Shown here piece by piece: positions 22,361 through 32,276 of a stretch of DNA of 64,000 nt. The translations under genes and the position numbers were made by a program. Under the pieces are notes generated by a model, which did no database searches, was not told the origin of the DNA, and saw only the letters and a program-made list of their open reading frames with translations. Source of the stretch: Zasmidium citrigriseum (lineage: Eukaryota > Ascomycota > Dothideomycetes > Mycosphaerellales > Mycosphaerellaceae); the NCBI GenBank assembly GCA_002786025.1, contig NHNW01000005.1, positions 310,001-374,000 on the forward strand, written 5' to 3'. Position 1 is the stretch's first letter. Each line of letters opens with the position of its first letter.

Positions 22361-24887
22361 ATGGATGATATTTTGGATGCAACTCGATACAGACGGACAA
22401 AGATATCTGGGAAGAGAACAACACACAGTCGATACCAGGGAGGGCTTGAAACATGGGTCAAAGTCAGACGTCTTGGTCAGGGTGGCTTTGGCTCAGTTTG
22501 GCTCGAGGAGGAGGAGGGTGGGAGAATTGGCGGCGTCCGTACGTCGACCTATTATATGTCCTGCATTGTGATTATGCTGACGACCTTCAGGGACAAGAGC
22601 TGTGAAGCATATCGAGAAATACGGGACCGCTGACAACTGCCGCAAAGAGATCATCGCAATGACCAAGTTGAGGAAACATGAAGAGTATTTCGCCTATTTC
22701 CATGGTTGGTACGAAGACGATGACTACATTTTCTTGGCGATGGACTACTTTCCATTAGGAGACTTGTCGCAATATCTTGATCTGGACCAGAAAATGCACG
22801 AGGACCAAGTCAGAGACCTCGCACGACAGCTGCTTAATGGGCTGCGGGCCATGCATAATCTGGGCTTCGCGCATCGGGACATTAAGCCTCAAAATGTGTT
22901 CGTGAAGGCCCGCTATCCGCCAGCCTGGCAAGTTCGCATCGGAGATTTTGGAATCGCGAAACGGGTGCAAGGTAACGACACCGAGCTCCGAACAGTGATC
23001 GGAACACCAAGATACATGGCCCCGGAGATGTTCCCTGAGATTGTCGGCGACGCTGCAAGTCACGCATATACGCAAGCCGTCGATGTCTGGGCACTCGGAA
23101 TCATGATTTATCAGATGCATGCTTTCCGAGTGCCTTTCTCTTCGCCAATTGCCATGCAAAAGTTCTACAACAATGAGATTGCTTTTCCTGACCACCCTCT
23201 GCAACTGGAACGAATCTCGCCTGCAGGTATTGGGTTTGTCAAGGCACTGCTTCAACCCATAGCGGCCGACCGACCGAATTCCACGGAAGCCCTGGATCAC
23301 GAGTGGCTGAAAGACGTTGTGTCAGAGGACCGCACAGTACAAGTTATGATACCTGCTATTCAAAGGTTCAAGAGAATGTCGTTTGACACAGCGACAGTCC
23401 GGAGAACTAACGCTTCGTCTGTTCAAGACACATCAGGCTCCGCGACTGCAAGATGGACGAGCGTATTGAACGGGGAGCCTAATGACGTTGGGACAGAACT
23501 GAAGGACCGCACAGTACAAGTTACGATACCTGCTATTCAAAGATTCCAGAGAATGTTCCAGAGAATGTCGTCTGACACAGCGAGAGTCCGGAGAACTAAC
23601 GCTTTGTCTGTTCAAGACACACCAGGCTCGGCGACTGCAAGATGGAGCGCATTGACCGGGGAGCCTGATGACGTTGGGAGAGAACTGACAGTACTGAGTA
23701 ACATAGGGCGTCCACGATCAGCTGCAGAGTCCCAGTTGCCGCCAACGAAGCCACACCGAAGTCAATGGACGGGAACGATACAGCTCAAGGGTCACACAAA
23801 TTTGGTGCGCTCTGTGGCGTTCTCACCGGACGGACGACTCGTGGCCTCGACTTCGGCGGACAAAAGTATACGGATCTGGGACATTACGACAGGGGAGGAG
23901 ATAAGATGTCTCAACGGTCACCTTGAAGCTTCGGTTGCATTTTCACCGAACGGACTGCGTCTAGCGTCTGGGTCCTCAAATGGGCCTATACGGCTCTGGG
24001 ACACCAGGACATGGACAGAATGGAAGCGGCTTGAGGGGAAAATCGTTCATTTGAATGCGGTAGCATTTTCTCCAGACGGACAATTCCTAGCCTGCGCGTC
24101 CGACAACCCTACTACAAGACTCTGGGATGTTGAGGCCGGGCGGGAAGAGAGTGGATTTGAATCACCTTATGGCCACATACACGTCCCCAAGTATCCACAG
24201 TCAGTGGCGTTCTCTCCGGATGGAAAATTCGTAGCATCAGTGTTTAAGGAGAGGGAGATAGTCATCTGGGACTTTGCGACGAGAGCGCATGTGAAGAAGC
24301 TGCACCCTAACGCTCGACAGGGTGAAACATCTATGGCATTTTCTCAAGACGGGCAATTTATAGCATCGGCTTCACACTTCGGCAGATACGGCAAGACCGG
24401 ATACAACGGGATTGTAAGGCTCTGGGACTGGCAGGCTGAACCAGGAAAGGAGGTGAGGCGATGCCAGCGCGGCTTGTGGACGCCAATGCGCTCCGTGGCA
24501 TTCGCGCCGGACGAAAAACTTATAGCATCTGGGTGCAAAGACGGAAAGATATGGCTCTGGGACTGGAAATCTGCGACAGATAAGGAGGCGAAACAGTTCA
24601 AGGCCCACACCGCTGAGGTGAACTCGGTTGCGTTCTCGCCAGATGGGCGGCTCATAGCATCCGCGTCAAGCGATCATACCGTACGACTCTTGGATTGGCA
24701 AGCTTACGAAGATTCGCCGCCTGTAAAGCGAGGATATTGGCACGCTTACGAAACTTCGCCGCCTGTAAAGCGAGGATGGATCAGAAACCTGGTGGAAGAC
24801 AAATCTTCCCATTCGACGATATACCCTACCTCCCTAGTCAGGCGCTCCCCCAGCCACCAGCTGTTCCCTTATTGGGTAGACGCTTAG
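22361..24887 (+). CDS. Ser/Thr protein kinase fused to seven WD40 repeats
   Basis: Two exons (22361-22538, 22591-24887) give 824 residues. The intron splits the N-lobe; joining it yields the ATP loop GQGGFGSVW, then AVKHI with Lys65. HRDIKPQNV (Asp156) and DFGIAK (Asp178) are intact, as is the GTPRYMAPE activation segment, so the kinase should be active. A linker of about 120 residues holds a 59-residue internal duplication. Seven WD40 units follow, with SVAFSPDG and RLWD-like ends, enough for one complete propeller. The C-terminus has a small PPVKRG duplication. Kinase-WD40 fusions on one chain are unusual in fungi. The repeats probably bind a partner that gates the kinase (inference). No transmembrane segment is present. 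Confidence 0.85.
23328..23690 (+). repeat. Tandem duplication in kinase-WD40 linker
   Basis: Unit 1 is 23328-23504 (59 codons), and unit 2 starts at 23505 with four extra codons (a repeated FQRM). Both begin DRTVQV(M/T)IPAIQRF and share RRTNA(S/L)SVQDT(S/P)GSATARW. This is a young duplication of the hinge between kinase and propeller. Confidence 0.8.
24702..24779 (+). repeat. 42-base duplication at kinase-WD40 C-terminus
   Basis: A unit starting GCTTACGAA and ending in codons for PPVKRG occurs at 24702 and again at 24744. It lies just after the last WD40 unit. Confidence 0.7.
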
Positions 24888-26093
24888 CGACATCCACCCT
24901 CACAAAAAGCCGCCGATTTTAGTTTCCGCAGCGTTCTGATTTAGGAGGTAGGATATACCTTCCTGGGGCTGCTTTGCCAGAAGGTACCGCCACGTAAGGC
25001 GGGACTGAAATGGCGAATGGGATCATTAATGGTAGATAGTTCGAGACAAAGCCATCCTCTCGTCAGTAGAAAGGGTTCGAAACGACGTCGTTCAAGCTGA
25101 CGCCTGCCGTCAAGCGGATGACCGGCTTGACCACCCAACGCCAGCTGGGTACGTATAAATTTCGTTATTCAAAGTCAAGATCAGGATGGAACGGTAGATC
25201 AGCCCAGATCTTTGATAGACAAGTCCGGTCGTGGAATGCGATGGTAAAAAGCCAATTAAGTGCAACTGCCATATTCTCGTCGTTCCATCCAGTAACACTC
25301 GACTCCTTTCTCAAGCCGTTGGTGACCTAGTATCGGATCAGACTCGAGTCTCGATAGTTACGGGAGGACACCGAGCGCCTCGAAGGCGAGACCTTCGTCC
25401 AACCTCCTCATTCAGCATAATCAGATACGGAAATGTGTGGCATGTTACACGAGAACATTGGGCCTGCGTCCGTGTTTAGGCGCTTCGCAAAAGCCGACCG
25501 TACGTCTGCACAACATCAACCCACCCCTTAAGAGCAAGTGCACACTCGCACAGGTCTGACAAAAGAGATAGCATTGGGCTACGTTCTGCTTTAAGGGAGT
25601 CTGAAGCGGCGTCTTCGACAGGCGTGTCTCGTCCGGCACCAACTGATAAATACGTCGAGAAACAAGCTCCGTTACGGGATTCAGGCTCCGATTGCTGGGT
25701 CAGGCAGGCTGCGACCGTCAATGCCGGCTTGACTTCATGGTTTCGAATCACAGCCAGAGGAAGCCGATATTCCTTTGAGTCATTTGCAGGAGAGCCGCCA
25801 GAGGGTGACATTGTTGATTCAAAAAGCATCCTCTCTAAGACGGCTCGCATCGGGAAAAGACTTTCTGAACATGAGTGTCAGTTCTTCGCCGAAAGCGATC
25901 TTGGAACACATACATTCTCACAGCATGTTTCCCGTAGCATGTCGATAGTCCATATACTCGTCATCGAGATCCTAAGATAGAAGAAGCGGCTGAACAGCCG
26001 ATACAGCAGCATAACATCCCATCTCAGACAAACAAAGTATTCTACATACTATACACTCCCCTCACCCCTCCTCAATACCCTCGCCCTCATGAC
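24888..26093. other. Intergenic region between convergent genes
   Basis: About 1.2 kb. Overlapping frames on opposite strands at 25476-25980 show no recognisable domain. I see no repeat or RNA gene. Confidence 0.35.
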
Positions 26094-29000
26094 CTAAGCA
26101 AAATACCTCGGCTCATCAAAGACATGATACCTATGATCCCTGACACCACGACCCCTGAACATAGTCGGGAAACGCATATCATAAGGAACCTGCTCCTCAG
26201 AGATCATCTGGTTCGAGAGGTCTTCCGGCTGCCCGACTTGGAATTTGCCGATCTGTAGAGTTATAACGTCAGTCTCAAAATACTCATCATGCGTGGGTGT
26301 TCGGTGGCGACTTACCTGCAACTCAGTATCCGTAATGGTACTCCTACTCACTCTCGCATATCCCGTCCTCTTCAAACCCTTGTACATGATGTACTCGCAC
26401 CATCGGTCCCAATCGCTTGGGTCGATGTCCTTCATGCCACTGCGCTCCGAGACCCAAGTGTTGTAGTTGCCTTGGCCTGGCTTGATGACCAAGTATGAGA
26501 GCAGAATCACGGGACGCGGTGAGTCGCCCATCAATTTGGTGAGATATTCGGTCTGTAGTCTTCGATCTTCAGGATCTTCTTCTTGGCCAGAGTGGAAGAC
26601 GACGACATCGATGAGCTCGCCGTAGGCGTCGATGGTGGCATGAATGGCAGGGGCCAGTTCACCGACTGGACTGGGCGTCAAGTGGTGGGTGGAGTTGACG
26701 ATTGGGAACTTGGAGAGCAGAGCGCTTCCCCAAGTGTGCTTGTTGGGTCCTGGGCCGTAGTCGACGTACATGCCGAGCTCCTCGGCGAGGTATTGTGTCG
26801 TATCGCGGTTGCCCATGATGATGCGCTGCAGATCGCTCTCGAGAAGACCAACGACGTCCAGTTCAGTCTCGCGAATCAGAGACTCCATACGACGTTCCGA
26901 GCTCCACATGTCGTTGTCGATGCTAAAGTGGATAGTCCAGATTCCGGCAGTGATCATCTTGCTGTCCGGGTGGTATGGCTTGTAGTCGTAGCTCGGGAAT
27001 CGCAGGTAGGCGACACTCGCGCTGAGGAGCTGGAGACCGATCAAGATGTAGATGAAGTAGCTCCTCTGTCTCCTGGCGGCAGGATTTGGTGGAGGGCTGA
27101 GAGACTTCTGCTTCGCCGGACTGCTATTCTGGATGGCCGAGAAGACACCACAACCAATCATGATCATGGTGGTGGCCATCACCCAATCAGTGCGCTCACG
27201 CACCAGGGGACCTCCTGGAACAAAGGCATATGCGACAACCCAGACGTGGAAAAGGACCATAATGTTGTAAAAGAAGAACCCGACGAAGAAAGTGCGGCCT
27301 GGTGAGAACCGAACGGCATTCGAAATGAGCGCTGGGGTCACGGCCATGAGGTAGAACGCGAGGGCGAGGCCACCATAGAAGCCAGTCCAGTGGGAGAAAG
27401 TGGTAAGAACAGCGGCGCCAATCGAGCCAACGCCAAATGCAGTCCATCCGCGTGCGAGGTTTGGATAGAACAGACCAAAGAGAAGACCAATGCCCATGGC
27501 AAGGATCGTGACAGCGCCGTGGGGAACCGCCAGGGGACCACGAACAGGAAATCCTTCCCACACCCATGAGATCATAGTGCTCGAGTCAGAGTACAGAGAG
27601 TGCAGCCCGAAGAATACACCAGTGAGACCAAGGCCAGCGAGGAAAGACGGGCCTTTGGGCTTTTCAGCCGGTACACTGTCGATATGCTTCGACTGCTTCT
27701 GGAAGGTGCGGAGGATGGCCAATGTGAAGAGAAGAAGTCCGGTCTTGTTCAGACCTCCATTGTTCTCGTTCATAATTGGCCAGAGCGGGTTGTTGGTCCA
27801 GAAGGCGAACTTCGCAACACTGCTGGCGCTCAAGCCAATGAGCCAGGCCGAGATTCTGGACTCCAGCATTGCAGGGCTGTTACGCTTCGTGTGCCAAGCT
27901 GCAGTCCAGGCCAGACATCCTTGCCAGACTCCAAGACTGACAGCTCCAAGACGTAGTTCGGGCGATTTGACGAGATAAGCCAGGAGGCCCACAACGGTGG
28001 TGAGGAAAGTCATGGGCAAGGATTTGGAGACCATTCGTCGAATTGGAGGTATCTCAAGCAGAATGGGAGAGATGGTACACATGACAGCGACCTCGTAGCC
28101 AGAGATGCCCATGTACCAGAGTGGGAAGTACCAGACAACGACGCCAAGGCCAGTCAGGATGGTCCAGAAGGTGAACTGCGAGGTTCAGCCGTGAACACTT
28201 CCAAGTTGAAACTTGAACTTACGCCGAGATAGACATCCGCCAAAGCATCGATCATTTCGTCCCACGAGAAACGCTCGTCAAAGACTTGGCCAACTTGCTT
28301 GTCCTTTTGCTTTTCAAGCACAGCATCGGCGACTCGTTTCTTGTCACTGTGCGTGTCTATCAGTCATGTGTCCAATCTACCACGGAGCGGCCACATCGTA
28401 CCAGCTACTTCGGGAGCCACTGGACGTACCCTCTGCTCAAGCCCTTGACATCTTTCACAACCAGCTCGAAGCTGCTGAAGTCCATTGCAGTGACCGCATC
28501 GAATGCGACATCGAGGAGGACGAGGGACCATTCGAAGAAGGCGTAGATGGTGTAAGCTGGGATGATGTAAGAACATGTCCGTATGGTAGTGAATGGGTGG
28601 CATACCTCCAGGCACGCGGTGAACTTTGTGCTGGATGAAAAAGTAGATCAGGGGCACAAGAGTGCCAAAGAAAGCACCAGCAAGGTACTTGCGGTACTTG
28701 ATGGCCTGCGGATTGGGCGGACTCAGTGCCAGACAACCCAATGTCCATGGCAGAGTAGCCACCAAGTAGCTAATCATGAAAATGTCATGCCAATCATGGT
28801 CGTCGGTACTCGTCACATATGTCCACCCTCCACACGTCAACGTCCTAAAGACTCCAACTCCTGCAACAAACTTGGGCAAGCTGCTTCCCGGCCTGTTGGC
28901 CAAGCAATACCACAGAAAGCACAAAGCAAATCGAGGACCAGAGCAGATGGCGATGAAGACCTGGAAGACGGATCGTTCGGGGTAGCGGTCGCCAATGGTT

Positions 29001-29254
29001 GCGCTGACGGAGGGGAACCATTCAATGGGGTAGCCGAAGTGCTCGTTCTGGACAATCTTGTGGTAATGCAGCCACATGCCCACGATTAATGCTCCCAGGA
29101 AGGCGGCATATGCGGCGGCGGTGTGTGCGTGGGAGATCCATTGGCCGGGAATCTGCTCGCGTGTCAGCCAAACCGTCTCAGGAGGGATGACAAGAGGTGT
29201 GATATTGCTACATACCACGGCAACGACGTCGCCGTCGCGGTGTTTGGGCGGCAT
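26094..29254 (-). CDS. CWH43: Cwh43-like GPI-anchor lipid remodelling protein
   Basis: A six-exon model (29254-29216, 29155-28606, 28556-28430, 28334-28223, 28175-26316, 26252-26094) gives 948 residues, close to yeast Cwh43. The N-terminal half is multi-spanning (Frag1/DRAM-type: HTAAAYAAFLGALIVGMW, FAVGVFRTL-like helices, YLAGAFFGTLVPLIYFF), continued by about ten more helices. The C-terminal domain has the endonuclease/exonuclease/phosphatase fold (MESLIRETELDVVGLLESD, WGSALLSKFPIV, VVVFHSGQEED). In yeast Cwh43 places ceramide on GPI anchors in the ER and affects wall integrity. The exon 4 acceptor is the least certain point; the alternative CACAG site leads to a stop. The intron 1 acceptor is a GAGCAG tandem site. 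Divergent from UTP6. Confidence 0.88.
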
Positions 29255-29480
29255 TTTGATTAAAAGCCCATCAAATGAACGAAAAGGAACGAAAGAGAAG
29301 GGCGGGGTGAATGAAGGACGTGGAAGTGTGTTGGGCGTGTTCAAGCAGGAGACGTGAAGCCAGCAGATCATCCTGGCATTCGGCTCCCGCGGGATCCCTT
29401 CCGTCCGGCTCGGTCCGCCGATTTTTCGCGACGACATCAAGAACATTTCCAGCTTCAACTTCTTCTTCAACACATCCACT
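29255..29480. promoter_or_regulatory. Short bidirectional promoter, CWH43/UTP6
   Basis: Only 226 bases separate the two start codons, so both promoters must lie here or overlap. No canonical TATA box is evident; polypurine runs (gaaaaggaacgaaagagaag) are present. Confidence 0.5.
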
Positions 29481-30803
29481 ATGGCGGCCGCCAGCGACAA
29501 GGCTCGCTTCTATCTGGAGCAGTATGTGCCGGAGCTGCAGGAGTACGAGCAGAAGGGCATCTTCTCCCGCGAAGAGATCAACGCCATCACCAAGAAGCGA
29601 AGCGATTTCGAGCACACTCTGAATGCGCGTGGATCCACGCCTGCCGACTACGCCCGATATGCCACCTACGAGATGAACCTGGACAGTCTACGGAAGAAGC
29701 GATGCAAGCGGTTAGGCGTCAAGTCGAAGACTTTCAACGGCCAGCGCACAATATTCTTCGTTCTGGACAGAGCGACCAAGAAATTTCCTGGCGACATGGG
29801 CTTGTGGATGCAGTATATCAACTACTGCAAGAAAGAGCAGGCGAACAAGAAGCTCGGAAAAGTCTTCACATCGGTCTTGAGACTGCATCCGCGAGATTGG
29901 AGCTTGTGGGTGTTGGCGGCGAAGCACTACGCTGAATTTCAGGGCGACATGGGCACGGCGCGATCATACATGCAGAGAGGTTTGCGGTTTTGCAAAGATG
30001 AGAGGAAGCTCTACCTGGAGTATGCGAAACTGGAGATGGTCTACCTTGCCAAGCTCGCTGCTAGACGGAAAATCTTGGGGTTGGACGAGAGCCGGGAGGA
30101 AAAGCAGGACGAGGACGAGAATATGATTGCTCTGCCGACAATTACTGCAGAAGACATCGACCCAGATGCCGGAAAGGGAATCGAAGAGGTCAACGAGGAT
30201 GCGCTGAAGAGATTGGAGAGTGCACCTGCATTTTCAGGCGCGATACCCATCGCCATCTTCGACGCTGCTATGAAGCAGTTCCAGCAAAACGGGTACGATG
30301 TCGCCGAAGCCTTCTTCGACCTCATTGCAACCTTCGACGGCGTACCATCAACATCCACCATCCTACAACACATTCTCGACTTTTTGCACTCCTCCGCTCC
30401 TTCATCCCCTGCGACGGTCATCTGCGACGCCAAGCGTGAGCTCTTCGCCGTGGATCCGCAGTCTGCAGAATTCCCGGCTGCTCTGAGCAAAGCTCTTGCA
30501 TGTGTGAAGAAGGGGCTCGAGAAGATGTCAAAGAAAGACCGGCCACGACTCGCGGAGAAGGCCGTGCTTCTACTGCTCTGTTACGTTGCAGCTGCTCGAG
30601 AGGACACTTCTGCGATCGACGAAGACGTCGTCAAAGTTCTGGAAGCCAGCGTCAAGCGATATTTACGCATCACATCAGAAGCCAAGCCAAAGCCTGGACG
30701 GAAGACCGGACCCGCGGCCATGATCGAGGAGGCTCGCAAGAGCGGTAACGAGACACGAGCCAACTTACTGGAAGCTTTCGCTGCAGGTATTGGACTTGGT
30801 TGA
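29481..30803 (+). CDS. UTP6: U3 snoRNP (SSU processome) subunit Utp6
   Basis: Intronless, 440 residues, matching the family length. The start MAAASDKARFYLEQYVPELQEYE and the following EINAITKKRSDFEHTL are the conserved N-terminal Utp6 signature. HAT-type helical repeats follow (RATKKFPGDMGLWMQYINYC, VLRLHPRDWSLWVLAAKHYA, ARSYMQRGLRFCKDERKLYL). The protein works in the nucleolus in early 18S rRNA processing as part of the UTP-B module. The short divergent promoter shared with CWH43 is typical of a constitutive gene. Confidence 0.93.
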   Translation: MAAASDKARFYLEQYVPELQEYEQKGIFSREEINAITKKRSDFEHTLNARGSTPADYARYATYEMNLDSLRKKRCKRLGVKSKTFNGQRTIFFVLDRATKKFPGDMGLWMQYINYCKKEQANKKLGKVFTSVLRLHPRDWSLWVLAAKHYAEFQGDMGTARSYMQRGLRFCKDERKLYLEYAKLEMVYLAKLAARRKILGLDESREEKQDEDENMIALPTITAEDIDPDAGKGIEEVNEDALKRLESAPAFSGAIPIAIFDAAMKQFQQNGYDVAEAFFDLIATFDGVPSTSTILQHILDFLHSSAPSSPATVICDAKRELFAVDPQSAEFPAALSKALACVKKGLEKMSKKDRPRLAEKAVLLLLCYVAAAREDTSAIDEDVVKVLEASVKRYLRITSEAKPKPGRKTGPAAMIEEARKSGNETRANLLEAFAAGIGLG

Positions 30804-31036
30804 ATACAGTGACACTGGACCATCACCGTATCCACGAACGAGCCTCAGCTGGGACTCACTGCAGATTTTTCACCGCATATCAGGATCATCGGCTCCGCGG
30901 GCATGTACTGCGCCCGTTGATGGATGCGCTAAGGATCTCTCCACGTGATGCGGCTCCACTGACATACTTAAACTGCGCATGACGCCCATTCATCTACTTC
31001 TCTGCTGCCCAGGCTTTCTCGCCCGAGTCTGGAATC

Positions 31037-32227
31037 ATGAAACGTTACAATCGCAGGACATCACCACCACCCGAACAATCCGGATCATGGCTGGAGAACG
31101 CCGAAGGTCGTCGCAAAACTCCACGTCACTCCTCAGACTCCTTTTACAGCCCTCAATATGGCCGTGATCCCCATGATCGTGAGAAGTCGTCCTCGGGTCA
31201 GCGTATCATTATCCTGCCCAATTTGTATGCCAAGGCCTTCTTCGACACCAATCGTCCATCCAAGTTCATCGATGCAGAGCTTCGTCGGATGCGAAACGAG
31301 CCCGAGGAGAAGAAGACGAAACGCAAGTCCATCTCAAAACACCGTCGGGCGCACTCAGATACTAGTCACCTCGGTAGTCTACCAACAGAGATCCTTGTCG
31401 AGGTCTTGAAATACATCGTCCCTACTGGTCGTATCTTTCACTTCAGCCCTACTGCGTGTCGACGAAAGCCGGGGACGTCCATTTCCATCCACCAGGTCTG
31501 CCAGGCGGACAGTGTCCAACCCAGTATAGACATTTCCCCTCTGGCACTGACCTCTCATCGGCTGCGAGATGTCTCCTACGGTCTCCTCTTCGGTCAGAAT
31601 CAAATCGTGATTGAGCTCGCAAATTCAAACCTTACTTCTGAGGTCCAACTCGATGAAGGGGCCTGTCTTACTGTCGATGTGGAAGAGAACTCGCACTTCC
31701 TCTCGTGGAACTACATCTGGACACCCAAAAGCAGAAGTCCGAATCCAGCGTTCCCCTTGACACCAGCCATGATGCAGCACGTTGCCGACCTCACGATATG
31801 CATCAACTTGCCTTCACGCTCAAGCTCCCTCTCGGAACGACAGGATCTCGCCGTACAAGTCGAATCCCTGGTATCCAACATCGAACACTCGCCGAACGGC
31901 CTCCGCCGGCTCGCCGTGACCCTGGACTTAGCCGAGAAGAGGCACAATCGATCATATAGCACGCAGTTGGAGCTTTCTGGGGAACCTTTGCGCATGGTTT
32001 TGAGGGATGGAACGGGGATGCGTTCTTTTGGTACGACGTCGAGACGGGCTGCGCTGGATGATCGGATTGCGGAGCCGCTGATGAGGTTGAGGGGTGTGGG
32101 AGAGGTGGTTGTTGGGGGGTTGTTGAGTGAGGAGTTTGAAAAGCGGTTGAGGGAGACTGCTGTGAAGAAGCGCGAAGCAGATGAGAACGGCGAGGAGCAG
32201 AGGGAGAAGAGGAGGCGGCGAGTATAG
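31037..32227 (+). CDS. F-box-like domain protein of unknown function
   Basis: Intronless, 396 residues. A basic, Ser-rich N-terminus (KKTKRKSISKHRRAHS) precedes LGSLPTEILVEVLKYIV at about residues 113-129, which reads as an F-box-like helix pair. The middle part contains LALTSHRLRDVSYGLLF, typical of fungal F-box-like proteins. The C-terminus is a highly charged EKRRRRV-type tail. F-box proteins usually present substrates to SCF ubiquitin ligases; no substrate domain is recognisable. The gene converges with the adenylation-reductase gene, leaving only 49 bases between stop codons. Confidence 0.6.
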   Translation: MKRYNRRTSPPPEQSGSWLENAEGRRKTPRHSSDSFYSPQYGRDPHDREKSSSGQRIIILPNLYAKAFFDTNRPSKFIDAELRRMRNEPEEKKTKRKSISKHRRAHSDTSHLGSLPTEILVEVLKYIVPTGRIFHFSPTACRRKPGTSISIHQVCQADSVQPSIDISPLALTSHRLRDVSYGLLFGQNQIVIELANSNLTSEVQLDEGACLTVDVEENSHFLSWNYIWTPKSRSPNPAFPLTPAMMQHVADLTICINLPSRSSSLSERQDLAVQVESLVSNIEHSPNGLRRLAVTLDLAEKRHNRSYSTQLELSGEPLRMVLRDGTGMRSFGTTSRRAALDDRIAEPLMRLRGVGEVVVGGLLSEEFEKRLRETAVKKREADENGEEQREKRRRRV

Positions 32228-32276
32228 TATTGAATCGATCGGCGATGACGAAGACCGCTACGAATTGAACTTGCTT

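Noticed and set aside
25476..25980. Two overlapping frames of about 120 codons on opposite strands
   Set aside because: They are mutual shadows and neither shows family resemblance; no splice sites extend them sensibly.
26583..27305. 240-codon plus-strand open frame opposite CWH43
   Set aside because: Antisense shadow of the CWH43 exon, which has clear membrane helices and phosphatase-fold motifs.
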